Of a stretch of DNA of 13,829 bases, positions 7,375-13,790 are shown piece after piece. A program made the translations under genes and the position numbers. Below the pieces are notes generated by a model. It was not told the DNA's origin. It made no database searches and worked only from the letters and a program-made list of their open reading frames with translations. Positions within the stretch are counted from its first letter, which is position 1, and each line of letters opens with the position of its first letter. Source of the DNA: Bacteroidota bacterium (GTDB taxonomy: Bacteria > Bacteroidota > Bacteroidia > Chitinophagales > Chitinophagaceae); NCBI GenBank assembly GCA_023417815.1, contig JAEZEI010000115.1:1-13829 (forward strand), in the 5' to 3' direction.

Positions 7375-8664
7375 TCATTTATTGCTGAAACCCCATTTCA
7401 TCATTTGTTTCCAGGAAGGTTTCTTTCCATACATCAGTATGCCTACACGGTAGATCCGCCCGGTAATCCAGGTGAACAGGAAGAAACATCCAACCAGTAG
7501 GGCCATTGACAGTAATAATTCCCAAAGCGGGATATCGTAGGTAACCCTTCCCATCATAACGATAGGAGATGTAAGCGGGAAAAGACTGCCAAATACTGCA
7601 AGCGGAGCATTAGGATCGTTGATGGCATTTGTCATTATCACAAAGCCCAAAATGATCGGCATAAGAACCGGGAATACAAGTTGCTGCGCTTCCTGCTGGT
7701 CATCGCTCACCACGCTTCCGATCGCAGCGAACAATGATGCATAGGTTAAATAGCCTGCAAGGAAATAGAACATGAACAGGAAGGCGATCTTAAGAAGAGG
7801 CAGGGAAGAAATGCCTGCTAGAATATTATTAGCGAATCCTGTATTTTCTGTTGAAGCTGTAGATGTGGTGATCTCAGAAAGCATATCAGGAAATATCAGC
7901 GGCATTGCAAACTGCAGCAGCACCATCAGGATGATCCAGATCGCGAATTGGGTAAGTCCAACCATTCCTATTCCAAGGATCTTACCCATCATAAGCTGGA
8001 AAGGTTTCACAGAACTCACAACTACTTCTGCGATGCGGTTCGTTTTTTCTTCCATTACACCCCGCATTACCTGGGTTCCGTAAATGATCATCATCATATA
8101 GATCAGGATACCGCACGCGAAAGAAACCCCGTACGCCACACCTGCTACACTTCTCTTTCCTCCTTCCTTGGTATCTATGGTGTTGTCCAGGTCAATGTCT
8201 GCGCTGATCGCTGCATAAGCAGCAGGATCAATACCTCTTTTCTGCAGGCGCTTGTTCTCCACTGCCTCGTTCACCACTTTACGCAATGCCGAATTGGTGG
8301 TCATGTTCAACGACGACTGGCTGTGAACGATGAAGCGGCCTGGTGTATCAAGGTTGAACTGCGGAACGTAGAGAAAACCGTCGTAGCCCTGGTCTTTATA
8401 TTTACTTACAAAGCTTTGCTCTGTTTCACCGGTTATCATTGTGAGTTTCAGATGATCCTTCTGAGGCAGGGTGGAATCAAATAACTGCCCCTCATCAATT
8501 ACGGCAAAGCTCTTTTTTCCCGTACCTCCTTTAATAGAGATCGCAATGATAGCAGCATAAAAACCGATGATTACCACCGGTACAAGGATGGTGGTAAGCA
8601 GGAATGATTTCTTTTTGACACGGGTGAAATATTCCCTTCCTATGATTAATCCGATCTTACTCAT
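7375..8664 (-). CDS. ABC-2 type (NatB-like) transporter permease
   Basis: A 429-aa membrane subunit of an ABC exporter. The first helix (22-44) follows a basic cytoplasmic start. A soluble extracytoplasmic domain (about 46-172) comes next, then a cluster of about five or six helices (about 174-196, 225-255, 289-318, 325-346, 358-372, 380-404). The motif EEKTNRIAEVVVSSVKPFQLMMGKILG (204-230) is the hallmark of the ABC-2/NatB/YhaP group. The start codon overlaps the stop of the ATPase gene by 4 bases (ATGA), so the two are translationally coupled subunits of one transporter. Characterised relatives export sodium or peptides/antimicrobials; the substrate here cannot be told. Confidence 0.9.
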   Translation of the reverse strand: MSKIGLIIGREYFTRVKKKSFLLTTILVPVVIIGFYAAIIAISIKGGTGKKSFAVIDEGQLFDSTLPQKDHLKLTMITGETEQSFVSKYKDQGYDGFLYVPQFNLDTPGRFIVHSQSSLNMTTNSALRKVVNEAVENKRLQKRGIDPAAYAAISADIDLDNTIDTKEGGKRSVAGVAYGVSFACGILIYMMMIIYGTQVMRGVMEEKTNRIAEVVVSSVKPFQLMMGKILGIGMVGLTQFAIWIILMVLLQFAMPLIFPDMLSEITTSTASTENTGFANNILAGISSLPLLKIAFLFMFYFLAGYLTYASLFAAIGSVVSDDQQEAQQLVFPVLMPIILGFVIMTNAINDPNAPLAVFGSLFPLTSPIVMMGRVTYDIPLWELLLSMALLVGCFFLFTWITGRIYRVGILMYGKKPSWKQMMKWGFSNK

Positions 8665-9599
8665 ATTTTATCAGATACTTTTTGAAATTGTCTTGCAGTT
8701 GAAGTATTCTCTACCAGTCTTATGAAGATCTCATTCAGCGAAGGCATTACTTCGGTAAAGCCTTTAACCCCTGCACCATTATTTATGAACCATGTTAGCA
8801 CAGCATCGGTAGTGGATGCCGGTGAAAGTTTAAGGAGGTAATTATTTCCATCCTGCTTCACTACTGTGAATTGATCACTGATAGTGGACAATACTGGTCT
8901 TTCCACAGAAACACTGAATAGGTTCTCCTTGAAATCCTGTTTAACCTGGTTTACGCTACCATCAAGTATTTTCTTTCCCTTGTTCACCAGCACAATATGG
9001 TTGCAGATCTCTTCAACCTGCTCCATACGGTGTGTACTGAATATTATTGTTGCTCCCTTACGCGCCAGGTCAAATATTTCATCTTTGATAAGGTTTGCAT
9101 TCACAGGGTCCAGCCCGCTGAAGGGTTCATCAAGGATGATCAGTTTGGGCCTGTGCATTACCGTGGTAACGAACTGGAGCTTCTGGCTCATTCCCTTGCT
9201 GAGGTCTTCAACTTTCTTATTCCACCAGCTTTCCATTTCAAATTTCCTGAACCACAATTTTACCTGGTCCATGGCCTCATCCTTGCGCATTCCTTTCAGC
9301 CGTGCGAGATAAAGCACCTGGTCGCCGATATTCATTTTGCGGTAAAGACCTCTTTCTTCGGGCATGTAGCCGATCTCTTCAGGATGTTTTAATGCATCGA
9401 AGCGCTGGCCGTTGAAAGTGATCTCGCCACTGTCTGGATAGAATATCCCGGTGATCATCCTGAGTAGGGTGGTCTTTCCGGCGCCGTTTGGCCCGAGTAA
9501 TCCGAATATATCACCCTTCCCCACATTCATGCTGATACCATCAACAGCTTTCTGGGTAGCGAAATATTTTTTCAGGTCATGTAATTCAAGAATATTCAT
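8661..9599 (-). CDS. ABC transporter ATP-binding protein (NatA-like)
   Basis: A 312-aa cytoplasmic ATPase that powers the permease encoded just after it. Visible motifs are Walker A GPNGAGKTT (36-44), the variant Q-loop region YMPEERGLY (78-86), the ABC signature LSKGMSQ (133-139, with K in place of the usual G and M in place of Q), Walker B LIILDEP (153-159), the D-loop SGLD (161-164) and the switch histidine H190 in FSTHRME. The region after about 215 is the DUF4162-type C-terminal extension common in NatA-like ATPases. The signature variant is frequent in this subfamily and does not suggest inactivity. The start has no Shine-Dalgarno sequence; a candidate promoter lies 44 bases upstream. 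Confidence 0.93.
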   Translation of the reverse strand: MNILELHDLKKYFATQKAVDGISMNVGKGDIFGLLGPNGAGKTTLLRMITGIFYPDSGEITFNGQRFDALKHPEEIGYMPEERGLYRKMNIGDQVLYLARLKGMRKDEAMDQVKLWFRKFEMESWWNKKVEDLSKGMSQKLQFVTTVMHRPKLIILDEPFSGLDPVNANLIKDEIFDLARKGATIIFSTHRMEQVEEICNHIVLVNKGKKILDGSVNQVKQDFKENLFSVSVERPVLSTISDQFTVVKQDGNNYLLKLSPASTTDAVLTWFINNGAGVKGFTEVMPSLNEIFIRLVENTSTARQFQKVSDKI

Positions 9600-9642
9600 A
9601 ATAGTGCGTTAGTTCTATCGAAAAAGATCTTCTAAGACTTTT

Positions 9643-9650
9643 CAAAAATA
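9643..9650 (-). promoter_or_regulatory. Candidate -7 element for the ABC transporter operon
   Basis: On the reverse strand this reads TATTTTTG, an exact TAnnTTTG match, 44 bases before the ATPase start at 9599. Transcription would begin near 9636. No -33 TTTG is visible. The 94-bp gap to the upstream FAD gene shows no strong hairpin terminator, so read-through from that gene is also possible. Confidence 0.45.
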
Positions 9651-9693
9651 GGAAGATGAAAATTATCGGGTTGATTTGAAGTATGAACGGCGT

Positions 9694-11265
9694 TTATCCA
9701 AGCCTTTTTACAATGGCATCTACCACGCGTTCCCCATCCATGGCTGCACTCACAATACCACCTGCATAACCTGCGCCTTCACCCGCAGGGAAGAAATTGG
9801 ATAACATAGGATGTGAAAGCGTTTCGGGATTTCGGGGGATCCTCACCGGGCTGCTTGTACGGCTTTCGGTTGCCACTACCACGGCATCGTTGGTGAAATA
9901 GCCTTTCATTCTTTTACCTGCGATCCTGAATCCTGAAGCCAGGGTTTTGTAAACAAACGCAGGCAATACCTCGGAAAGATCATGGCTCCTGATCCCGGCT
10001 ATATAGGAACATCCGGGAAGAGTTGTTGATAATTTACCATTGGAAAAATCTACCAATCGCTGTGCAGGCGCAACAAAACCTCCACCCCCGGCATTGTATG
10101 CCGCTGTTTCCACCATTCGCTGGAATTTCATGAACAGCAAGGGATCTTCGGGAGAACTTTGTTTACCCAATACTTTTAATGCATCCTCTCTTGTAACTTC
10201 TACCACCATTCCGCTGTTTGCATATGGATTGTTTCGTCCTGAAGGGCTCCAGCCATTCACAACCAGTTCACCCGGAGATGTAGAAGCAGTTGCAATGATT
10301 CCGCCGGGACACATGCAGAAGGAAAAGAATCCTTTTTCATTAACCTGGTGCACAACAGAATAACTGGCCGGCGGAAGTTCAACAGGCCTTACCGGTGCAT
10401 GGTACTGGATGTTATCGATCAGCGACTGGGGATGTTCAACCCGAACACCGAGCGCAAAGGGCTTTGCTTCAAGATGGATATTATTGGCAGCCAGCAAACT
10501 GAATACATCGCGCGCAGAATGGCCCGTGGCAAGCAGGAATGCATCCCCGCTAAATTCCTTATTGCCTGCATTAACTGATAGGATCCTTCCATCCTTTATA
10601 TTGAATCCATCAACGCAGGTATTGAAATGTACTTCGCCGCCACAGGCAATGATCCTTTCCCGCATTGAAGCAATTATACCCGGAAGTTTATTTGTTCCGA
10701 TGTGAGGGTGTGCATCATAAAGTATCTGTTCGCTTGCGCCGAAATGAACGAAAAGAGAAAGTATTCTTTTAATATCACCACGTTTATTACTGCGGGTATA
10801 TAGTTTTCCATCGCTGTAGGTACCGGCGCCGCCCTCTCCAAAGCAATAATTGCTGTCTGGATCAATGATACCTTCCCTGTTAAGCCTTGCCAGGTCGCGC
10901 CGGCGGCTTCTTACATCCTTTCCTCTTTCCAGGATCACGGGTTTAAAACCTGCCTCAAGGCAGCGAAGCGCAGCGAATAGTCCGCAGGGACCTGCGCCTA
11001 TAATGATCACTGTATGGGATGCCCTGGAAACTTCCCGAAAATTGAATTGAGGAGGAGCCGGGCTTAAATGGGGTTCATCTATGAACACGTTGATAACCAG
11101 GTTAATAAGGATAGAAGGAGAGCGTGCGTCTATCGATCTCCGGATAATATTGAATCCAGAGATATGACTTTCATTACAGGATAAGCGGGAAGCGGCTTTT
11201 TTCCTTATTGCTGCCTCATCGGCCGCTTCTTTTGGCGATAAACGTAAAGTGATCTCTTTCTGCAT
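9694..11265 (-). CDS. FAD-dependent oxidoreductase, COG2509 type
   Basis: A 523-aa predicted cytosolic flavoprotein. The N-terminal region (1-80) resembles the small alpha/beta domain that precedes the FAD fold in COG2509 proteins. The dinucleotide-binding motif is IIIGAGPCGLFAALRCLEAG (87-106), with the ribose-binding glutamate in ILERG (E113). An ATG motif, LLATGHSARD, is at 244-253, and the C-terminal FAD contact FFPAGEGAGYAGGIVSAAMDG is at 491-511. CFGEGGAGTYSDGKL (141-155) and the FCMCPGGII segment (316-324) are also typical of this family. The group is annotated only as uncharacterised FAD-dependent dehydrogenase, and no substrate is known to me. It starts 6 bp after the DUF3127 gene and is probably translated from the same message; start codon ATG at 11265. 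Confidence 0.88.
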   Translation of the reverse strand: MQKEITLRLSPKEAADEAAIRKKAASRLSCNESHISGFNIIRRSIDARSPSILINLVINVFIDEPHLSPAPPQFNFREVSRASHTVIIIGAGPCGLFAALRCLEAGFKPVILERGKDVRSRRRDLARLNREGIIDPDSNYCFGEGGAGTYSDGKLYTRSNKRGDIKRILSLFVHFGASEQILYDAHPHIGTNKLPGIIASMRERIIACGGEVHFNTCVDGFNIKDGRILSVNAGNKEFSGDAFLLATGHSARDVFSLLAANNIHLEAKPFALGVRVEHPQSLIDNIQYHAPVRPVELPPASYSVVHQVNEKGFFSFCMCPGGIIATASTSPGELVVNGWSPSGRNNPYANSGMVVEVTREDALKVLGKQSSPEDPLLFMKFQRMVETAAYNAGGGGFVAPAQRLVDFSNGKLSTTLPGCSYIAGIRSHDLSEVLPAFVYKTLASGFRIAGKRMKGYFTNDAVVVATESRTSSPVRIPRNPETLSHPMLSNFFPAGEGAGYAGGIVSAAMDGERVVDAIVKRLG

Positions 11266-11271
11266 GATGGC

Positions 11272-11655
11272 CTAGAAAGGCAGGTCATCTACATTATCCT
11301 GGTTGGTAGATGAAAAGGTATCCAGCGGTTCAAGGAATTCATTATCGGTTCCCTGGGATGGTTTCAGGAGATGTTCAATTCTCCATGCATCAAGATTTGT
11401 GAAGTAAGATGTTTTACCATCTTTTTCCCATTTGTTTCCTTTCAGGTTGAAATAAACTTTCACTTCATCTCCTGTATTCACCCTGTCAACGATGGAGGTT
11501 CTGTCCTGCGTGCATTGAAATTTTATATAATCAACGAAAGTTCGCCCGTTGTTTTCATCTGCTTTTTCAATTACAAATTCCCTTGTACGGAAGGAATCGC
11601 TTTTTTGAACGGTATCGTATTTGGCAATAAGCTTACCGGTGATCTCAAAACTCAT
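11272..11655 (-). CDS. DUF3127 protein, OB-fold-like with SSB-type C-terminal tip
   Basis: A 127-aa protein matching the DUF3127 family of Bacteroidota. Its core (about 1-97) has alternating short strands, EITGKLIAKYDT, FRTREFVIEK, VDYIKFQCTQ, DEVKVYFNLKG and TNLDAWRIEHL, consistent with a five-stranded OB-fold resembling single-stranded DNA-binding (SSB) proteins. A polar linker (98-121) leads to NVDDLPF at the very C-terminus, which closely resembles the DDIPF tip that SSB uses to recruit repair and replication enzymes. This suggests an SSB-like or SSB-mimicking role, by inference only: classical SSB DNA-binding aromatics cannot be assigned with confidence. It is transcribed away from dnaA and precedes the FAD oxidoreductase gene by 6 bp; that pairing has no obvious functional explanation. 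Confidence 0.85.
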   Translation of the reverse strand: MSFEITGKLIAKYDTVQKSDSFRTREFVIEKADENNGRTFVDYIKFQCTQDRTSIVDRVNTGDEVKVYFNLKGNKWEKDGKTSYFTNLDAWRIEHLLKPSQGTDNEFLEPLDTFSSTNQDNVDDLPF

Positions 11656-11671
11656 AGAATAAATTAATGGG

Positions 11672-11679
11672 TAAATGTA
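11672..11679 (-). promoter_or_regulatory. Weak candidate -7 element for the DUF3127 gene
   Basis: On the reverse strand this reads TACATTTA, one base off TAnnTTTG (final G to A), 17 bases before the ATG. Position is good for a promoter with a leader of about ten bases, but the mismatch and lack of a -33 element keep confidence low. Confidence 0.3.
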
Positions 11680-11764
11680 GTCTATTTATGCAGGTTAAAA
11701 AAGGTCAGTTGCGGGGTAAAATCCGGTACCTTAAAAAGTTCTTTGAACAGGTTCAGGATAATAC

Positions 11765-11795
11765 TTGATTTTTAAAAAATTTACCCACATCTTTG
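11765..11795 (+). promoter_or_regulatory. Candidate distal dnaA promoter
   Basis: A TTG (11765-11767) lies 20 bases upstream of CATCTTTG (11788-11795), which differs from TAnnTTTG only at the first base. The spacing agrees with the Bacteroidota -33/-7 arrangement, and it is the only place in this gap where both elements can be paired. Transcription would start near 11802, inside the CCCTTTAAAGGG palindrome, giving a dnaA leader of about 320 bases, or the transcript of an unrecognised small RNA. Confidence 0.45.
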
Positions 11796-11798
11796 CGC

Positions 11799-11810
11799 CC
11801 CTTTAAAGGG
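11799..11810. repeat. Perfect 12-bp palindrome at a predicted start site
   Basis: CCCTTTAAAGGG is a perfect palindrome beginning three bases after the -7 element of the distal candidate promoter. Its position over the predicted transcription start is where a repressor operator could sit. As RNA the hairpin would have almost no loop, so a DNA-level role is more plausible. It could also be chance. Confidence 0.5.
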
Positions 11811-12004
11811 CCATTATATCCGCAGTATTAGTTGTTTGAAAGAATGTATCGAAGCATATGGATGTATTTGAGCTATGCAGGTTGATGGCTGAAAATGCCC
11901 GCCAATAGCGAAATACAGAAAATCCTGCTTCAGATTCTTTTTAAAAGCTATACTGTGAGAGAATGGTAAAATACAAGGGAATAAAAAATTTTTTTTTCAA
12001 CAAA

Positions 12005-12012
12005 TATTTTTG
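12005..12012 (+). promoter_or_regulatory. Candidate proximal dnaA promoter -7 element
   Basis: TATTTTTG is an exact TAnnTTTG match, preceded by a run of A then T residues (about 11985-11998) where the -33 region would be. Transcription would begin near 12019, giving a dnaA leader of about 104 bases that begins with the CTGTCC arm of a potential RNA stem. No TTTG -33 element is seen. Confidence 0.4.
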
Positions 12013-12041
12013 ATATTCGCTGTCCTGCCTGAGAATAATTT

Positions 12042-12123
12042 TTTACCAAAAAAAGATTTGTTTTCCGGACAGAAATTTCCCTTAAAAAGAAGGACCTGAT
12101 CTATATAAATTGCTTTTGGTAAA
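12042..12123 (+). promoter_or_regulatory. Inverted repeat enclosing the dnaA leader and reaching the start codon
   Basis: TTTACCAAAA (12042-12051) is the exact reverse complement of TTTTGGTAAA (12114-12123), and the last base of the right arm is the A of the dnaA ATG. If the mRNA pairs here, the translation start would be partly covered. A second pair, CTGTCC (12020-12025) with GGACAG (12067-12072), crosses the first, so both together would form a pseudoknot; an alternative partner for the left arm is AGGAC at 12091-12095. Confidence 0.4.
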
Positions 12124-13556
12124 TGGAGAAAGATTTCGAAAAGGTTTGGAGTAATTGTCTTGAGATCATTAAGGATATTGTAGAATGGCAACATTATAAA
12201 ACCTGGTTCGAACCCATTAAGCCGGTTGCATTAAAAGAAAAGATCCTTACCATCCAGGTGCCAAGTCAGTTCTTTTATGAGTATCTTGAAGAGCATTACG
12301 TTTCTCTCCTGGCCAAAACATTAAAGCGGGAATTAGGAAAAGAGGCAAGGCTGGAATACAGGATCATGGTTGATAGTGGGAACAGCAAGAACAAACCACT
12401 TACAATGGATGTTCCTGGGAACGGGTATAAAACATTTTCAAATAATGAAATGGATTTCCCCCTTGTCATAAACAACCCGGTCAAGAATCCATTTGTAATT
12501 CCCGGCCTGAAGAAGATGCAGATCGATCCGCAGCTTAACCAGGCATATACTCTCGATTCATTTATAGAAGGTGACTGCAACAGGGTGGCCCGCAGGGCAG
12601 GTAAAACGGTTGCCGAAAAGCCAGGGTCCACATCTTTTAATCCTCTTGTTATTTATGGAGGGGTGGGGTTAGGCAAGACCCACCTGGCCCAGGCCATCGG
12701 GAATGAAGTGAAAAGACTTCACCAGAACAAAGTTGTATTATACGTGAGCAGCGAAAAGTTCATAAACCAGTTCATAGATCACAGCCGTAATAATGCCATC
12801 AACGATTTTATTCATTTTTACCAGCTCATTGATGTATTGATCATTGATGATGTTCAATTCTTTAACAGGGCTGAAAAATCGCAGGATGCATTCTTCTCTA
12901 TATTCAATCACCTGCACCAGAGCGGAAAACAATTGGTACTTACAAGTGATAAGTCGCCAAAAGACCTTGAAGGTGTCCAGGAAAGATTATTGAGCAGGTT
13001 CCGCTGGGGGCTCAGCGCTGATGTGCAGGTACCGGATTATGAAACCAAGATCGACATCCTGGAAAATAAGATGAAGCATGATGGGTTGGAGATGCCGAAG
13101 GAGGTTGTCAAATACATTGCATATAATATTAATTCAAATGTACGTGAGCTTGAGGGCGCTTTGATCTCATTGTTGGCACAATCTTCGCTCAACAAGCGGG
13201 AAATAGACCTCGAGTTGGCCAAAAAAGTACTGCGAAATTTCGTGAAATCTTCCAGTAAAGAGATCACGATCGATGCCATTCAGAAAATGGTTTGCGATTA
13301 TTTTGACGTTCCATACGACAAATTGCTCCAGAAGACCCGCAAGCGCGAGATCGTGCAGGCCCGCCAGATCACCATGTATCTTTCAAAAGCTTTCACCAAG
13401 AATTCTCTCAAAACAATCGGGGAACATTTTGGTGGAAGAGATCATACTACTGTAATCCACAGTTGCCAGACCGTGAAAGACCTAATGGACACGGATAATC
13501 TCTTCAAGGAATCAGTACTTGAATTGCAGCAGAAAGTTCAGTTGGCAGCAATGTAA
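12123..13556 (+). CDS. dnaA: Chromosomal replication initiator protein DnaA
   Basis: DnaA binds DnaA boxes at oriC, oligomerises with ATP and melts the duplex to load the replicative helicase. The 477-aa chain has domain I (about 1-80, with W9 and the KTWFEPIKP motif), a linker (81-140, NPFVIPGLKK at 122-131 being typical of Bacteroidota), the AAA+ domain III with Walker A GGVGLGKTH (179-187), Walker B LIIDDVQ (239-245) and RLLSRFRWGL (288-297) carrying the likely arginine finger (R292), and DNA-binding domain IV (about 375-477) with TRKREIVQARQITMYL (405-420) and the DnaA signature GGRDHTTVIHS (437-447). The ATG at 12123 is fixed by an in-frame TAA directly upstream (12120-12122). There is no Shine-Dalgarno sequence; AAGGA at 12090-12094 is too far away. 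No dnaN or rpmH neighbour is seen in the window. Confidence 0.98.
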   Translation: MEKDFEKVWSNCLEIIKDIVEWQHYKTWFEPIKPVALKEKILTIQVPSQFFYEYLEEHYVSLLAKTLKRELGKEARLEYRIMVDSGNSKNKPLTMDVPGNGYKTFSNNEMDFPLVINNPVKNPFVIPGLKKMQIDPQLNQAYTLDSFIEGDCNRVARRAGKTVAEKPGSTSFNPLVIYGGVGLGKTHLAQAIGNEVKRLHQNKVVLYVSSEKFINQFIDHSRNNAINDFIHFYQLIDVLIIDDVQFFNRAEKSQDAFFSIFNHLHQSGKQLVLTSDKSPKDLEGVQERLLSRFRWGLSADVQVPDYETKIDILENKMKHDGLEMPKEVVKYIAYNINSNVRELEGALISLLAQSSLNKREIDLELAKKVLRNFVKSSSKEITIDAIQKMVCDYFDVPYDKLLQKTRKREIVQARQITMYLSKAFTKNSLKTIGEHFGGRDHTTVIHSCQTVKDLMDTDNLFKESVLELQQKVQLAAM

Positions 13557-13613
13557 AAAAGATATTGGAGGTCGATTTACATAGCATTTTCTCCTTACAA
13601 TTATTGGTTTCGT

Positions 13614-13629
13614 TTATCCACTTGGATAA
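13614..13629. repeat. Palindrome containing a DnaA-box-like sequence
   Basis: TTATCC (13614-13619) and GGATAA (13624-13629) are complementary around ACTT. The left half with the centre reads TTATCCACT, one base off the TTATCCACA DnaA box. It lies 57 bases after the dnaA stop codon. A lone near-match is weak evidence for DnaA binding. Confidence 0.45.
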
Positions 13630-13701
13630 TAATGGGTTGGTGAATGGGTTCTGCATGGTTCAGGACAAAACTCTCCCTTGCTACACACATGTTGAACGAA
13701 A

Positions 13702-13790
13702 CAAGATTAACTACGCAGGCCCGGGCTTTTCGCTTCGGTATGCTTAGCCATGCAAGCATGGCACGCCTCCCAAAGCAAGATTAGCTGCGC
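13702..13790. repeat. Imperfect direct repeat pair flanking a hairpin
   Basis: CAAGATTAACTACGC (13702-13716) recurs as CAAGATTAGCTGCGC (13776-13790), 13 of 15 bases identical, with starts 74 bases apart. The segment between contains a GCCCGGGC palindrome and the GCCATGC/GCATGGC hairpin. This could be part of a repetitive intergenic element or a small mobile remnant. Confidence 0.55.
13747..13762. repeat. Perfect 7-bp inverted repeat
   Basis: GCCATGC (13747-13753) and GCATGGC (13756-13762) are perfect complements separated by only AA. An overlapping alternative pair is ATGCTT (13740-13745) with AAGCAT (13754-13759). No T-run follows on either strand, so it is not a canonical terminator for dnaA; its loop is too short for a stable RNA hairpin at full stem length. 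Confidence 0.6.

Larger units (their letters stand above)
11656..12122. other. Divergent intergenic region between DUF3127 gene and dnaA
   Basis: These 467 bases hold no convincing protein gene. They contain a -33/-7 promoter pair at 11765-11795, a 12-bp palindrome at 11799-11810, an A6T9-like tract near 11985-11998, a second -7 match at 12005-12012 and an inverted repeat ending in the dnaA start codon. No cluster of DnaA boxes (TTATCCACA type) is visible, so I do not call it an origin. A small RNA in the stretch 11800-12000 cannot be excluded. Confidence 0.6.

Noticed and set aside
9997..10578. Open frames on the strand opposite the FAD oxidoreductase gene
   Set aside because: They are antisense shadows of a strongly supported flavoprotein gene and show no domain of their own.
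11858..11908. 16-codon ORF (MDVFELCRLMAENARQ) in the dnaA upstream region, a possible leader peptide
   Set aside because: No Shine-Dalgarno sequence, no regulatory codon run, and no attenuator-like hairpin pair after it; too short to support by sequence alone.
11926..11946. Possible weak terminator (AGAAAATC ... GATTCTTTTT) between the two dnaA promoters
   Set aside because: The stem is AT-rich and needs a bulge to pair; too weak to call without transcript ends.
11656..12122. oriC upstream of dnaA
   Set aside because: The region is AT-rich and next to dnaA, but I find no cluster of TTATCCACA-type boxes on either strand.
13565..13747. 60-codon open frame after dnaA
   Set aside because: No ribosome binding site or promoter, no recognisable domain, and it runs through the repeat-rich segment; it is best explained as chance.
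13741..13770. Rho-independent terminator for dnaA formed by GCCATGC-AA-GCATGGC
   Set aside because: It lies about 190 bases after the stop codon, has only a two-base loop and is not followed by a T-run.
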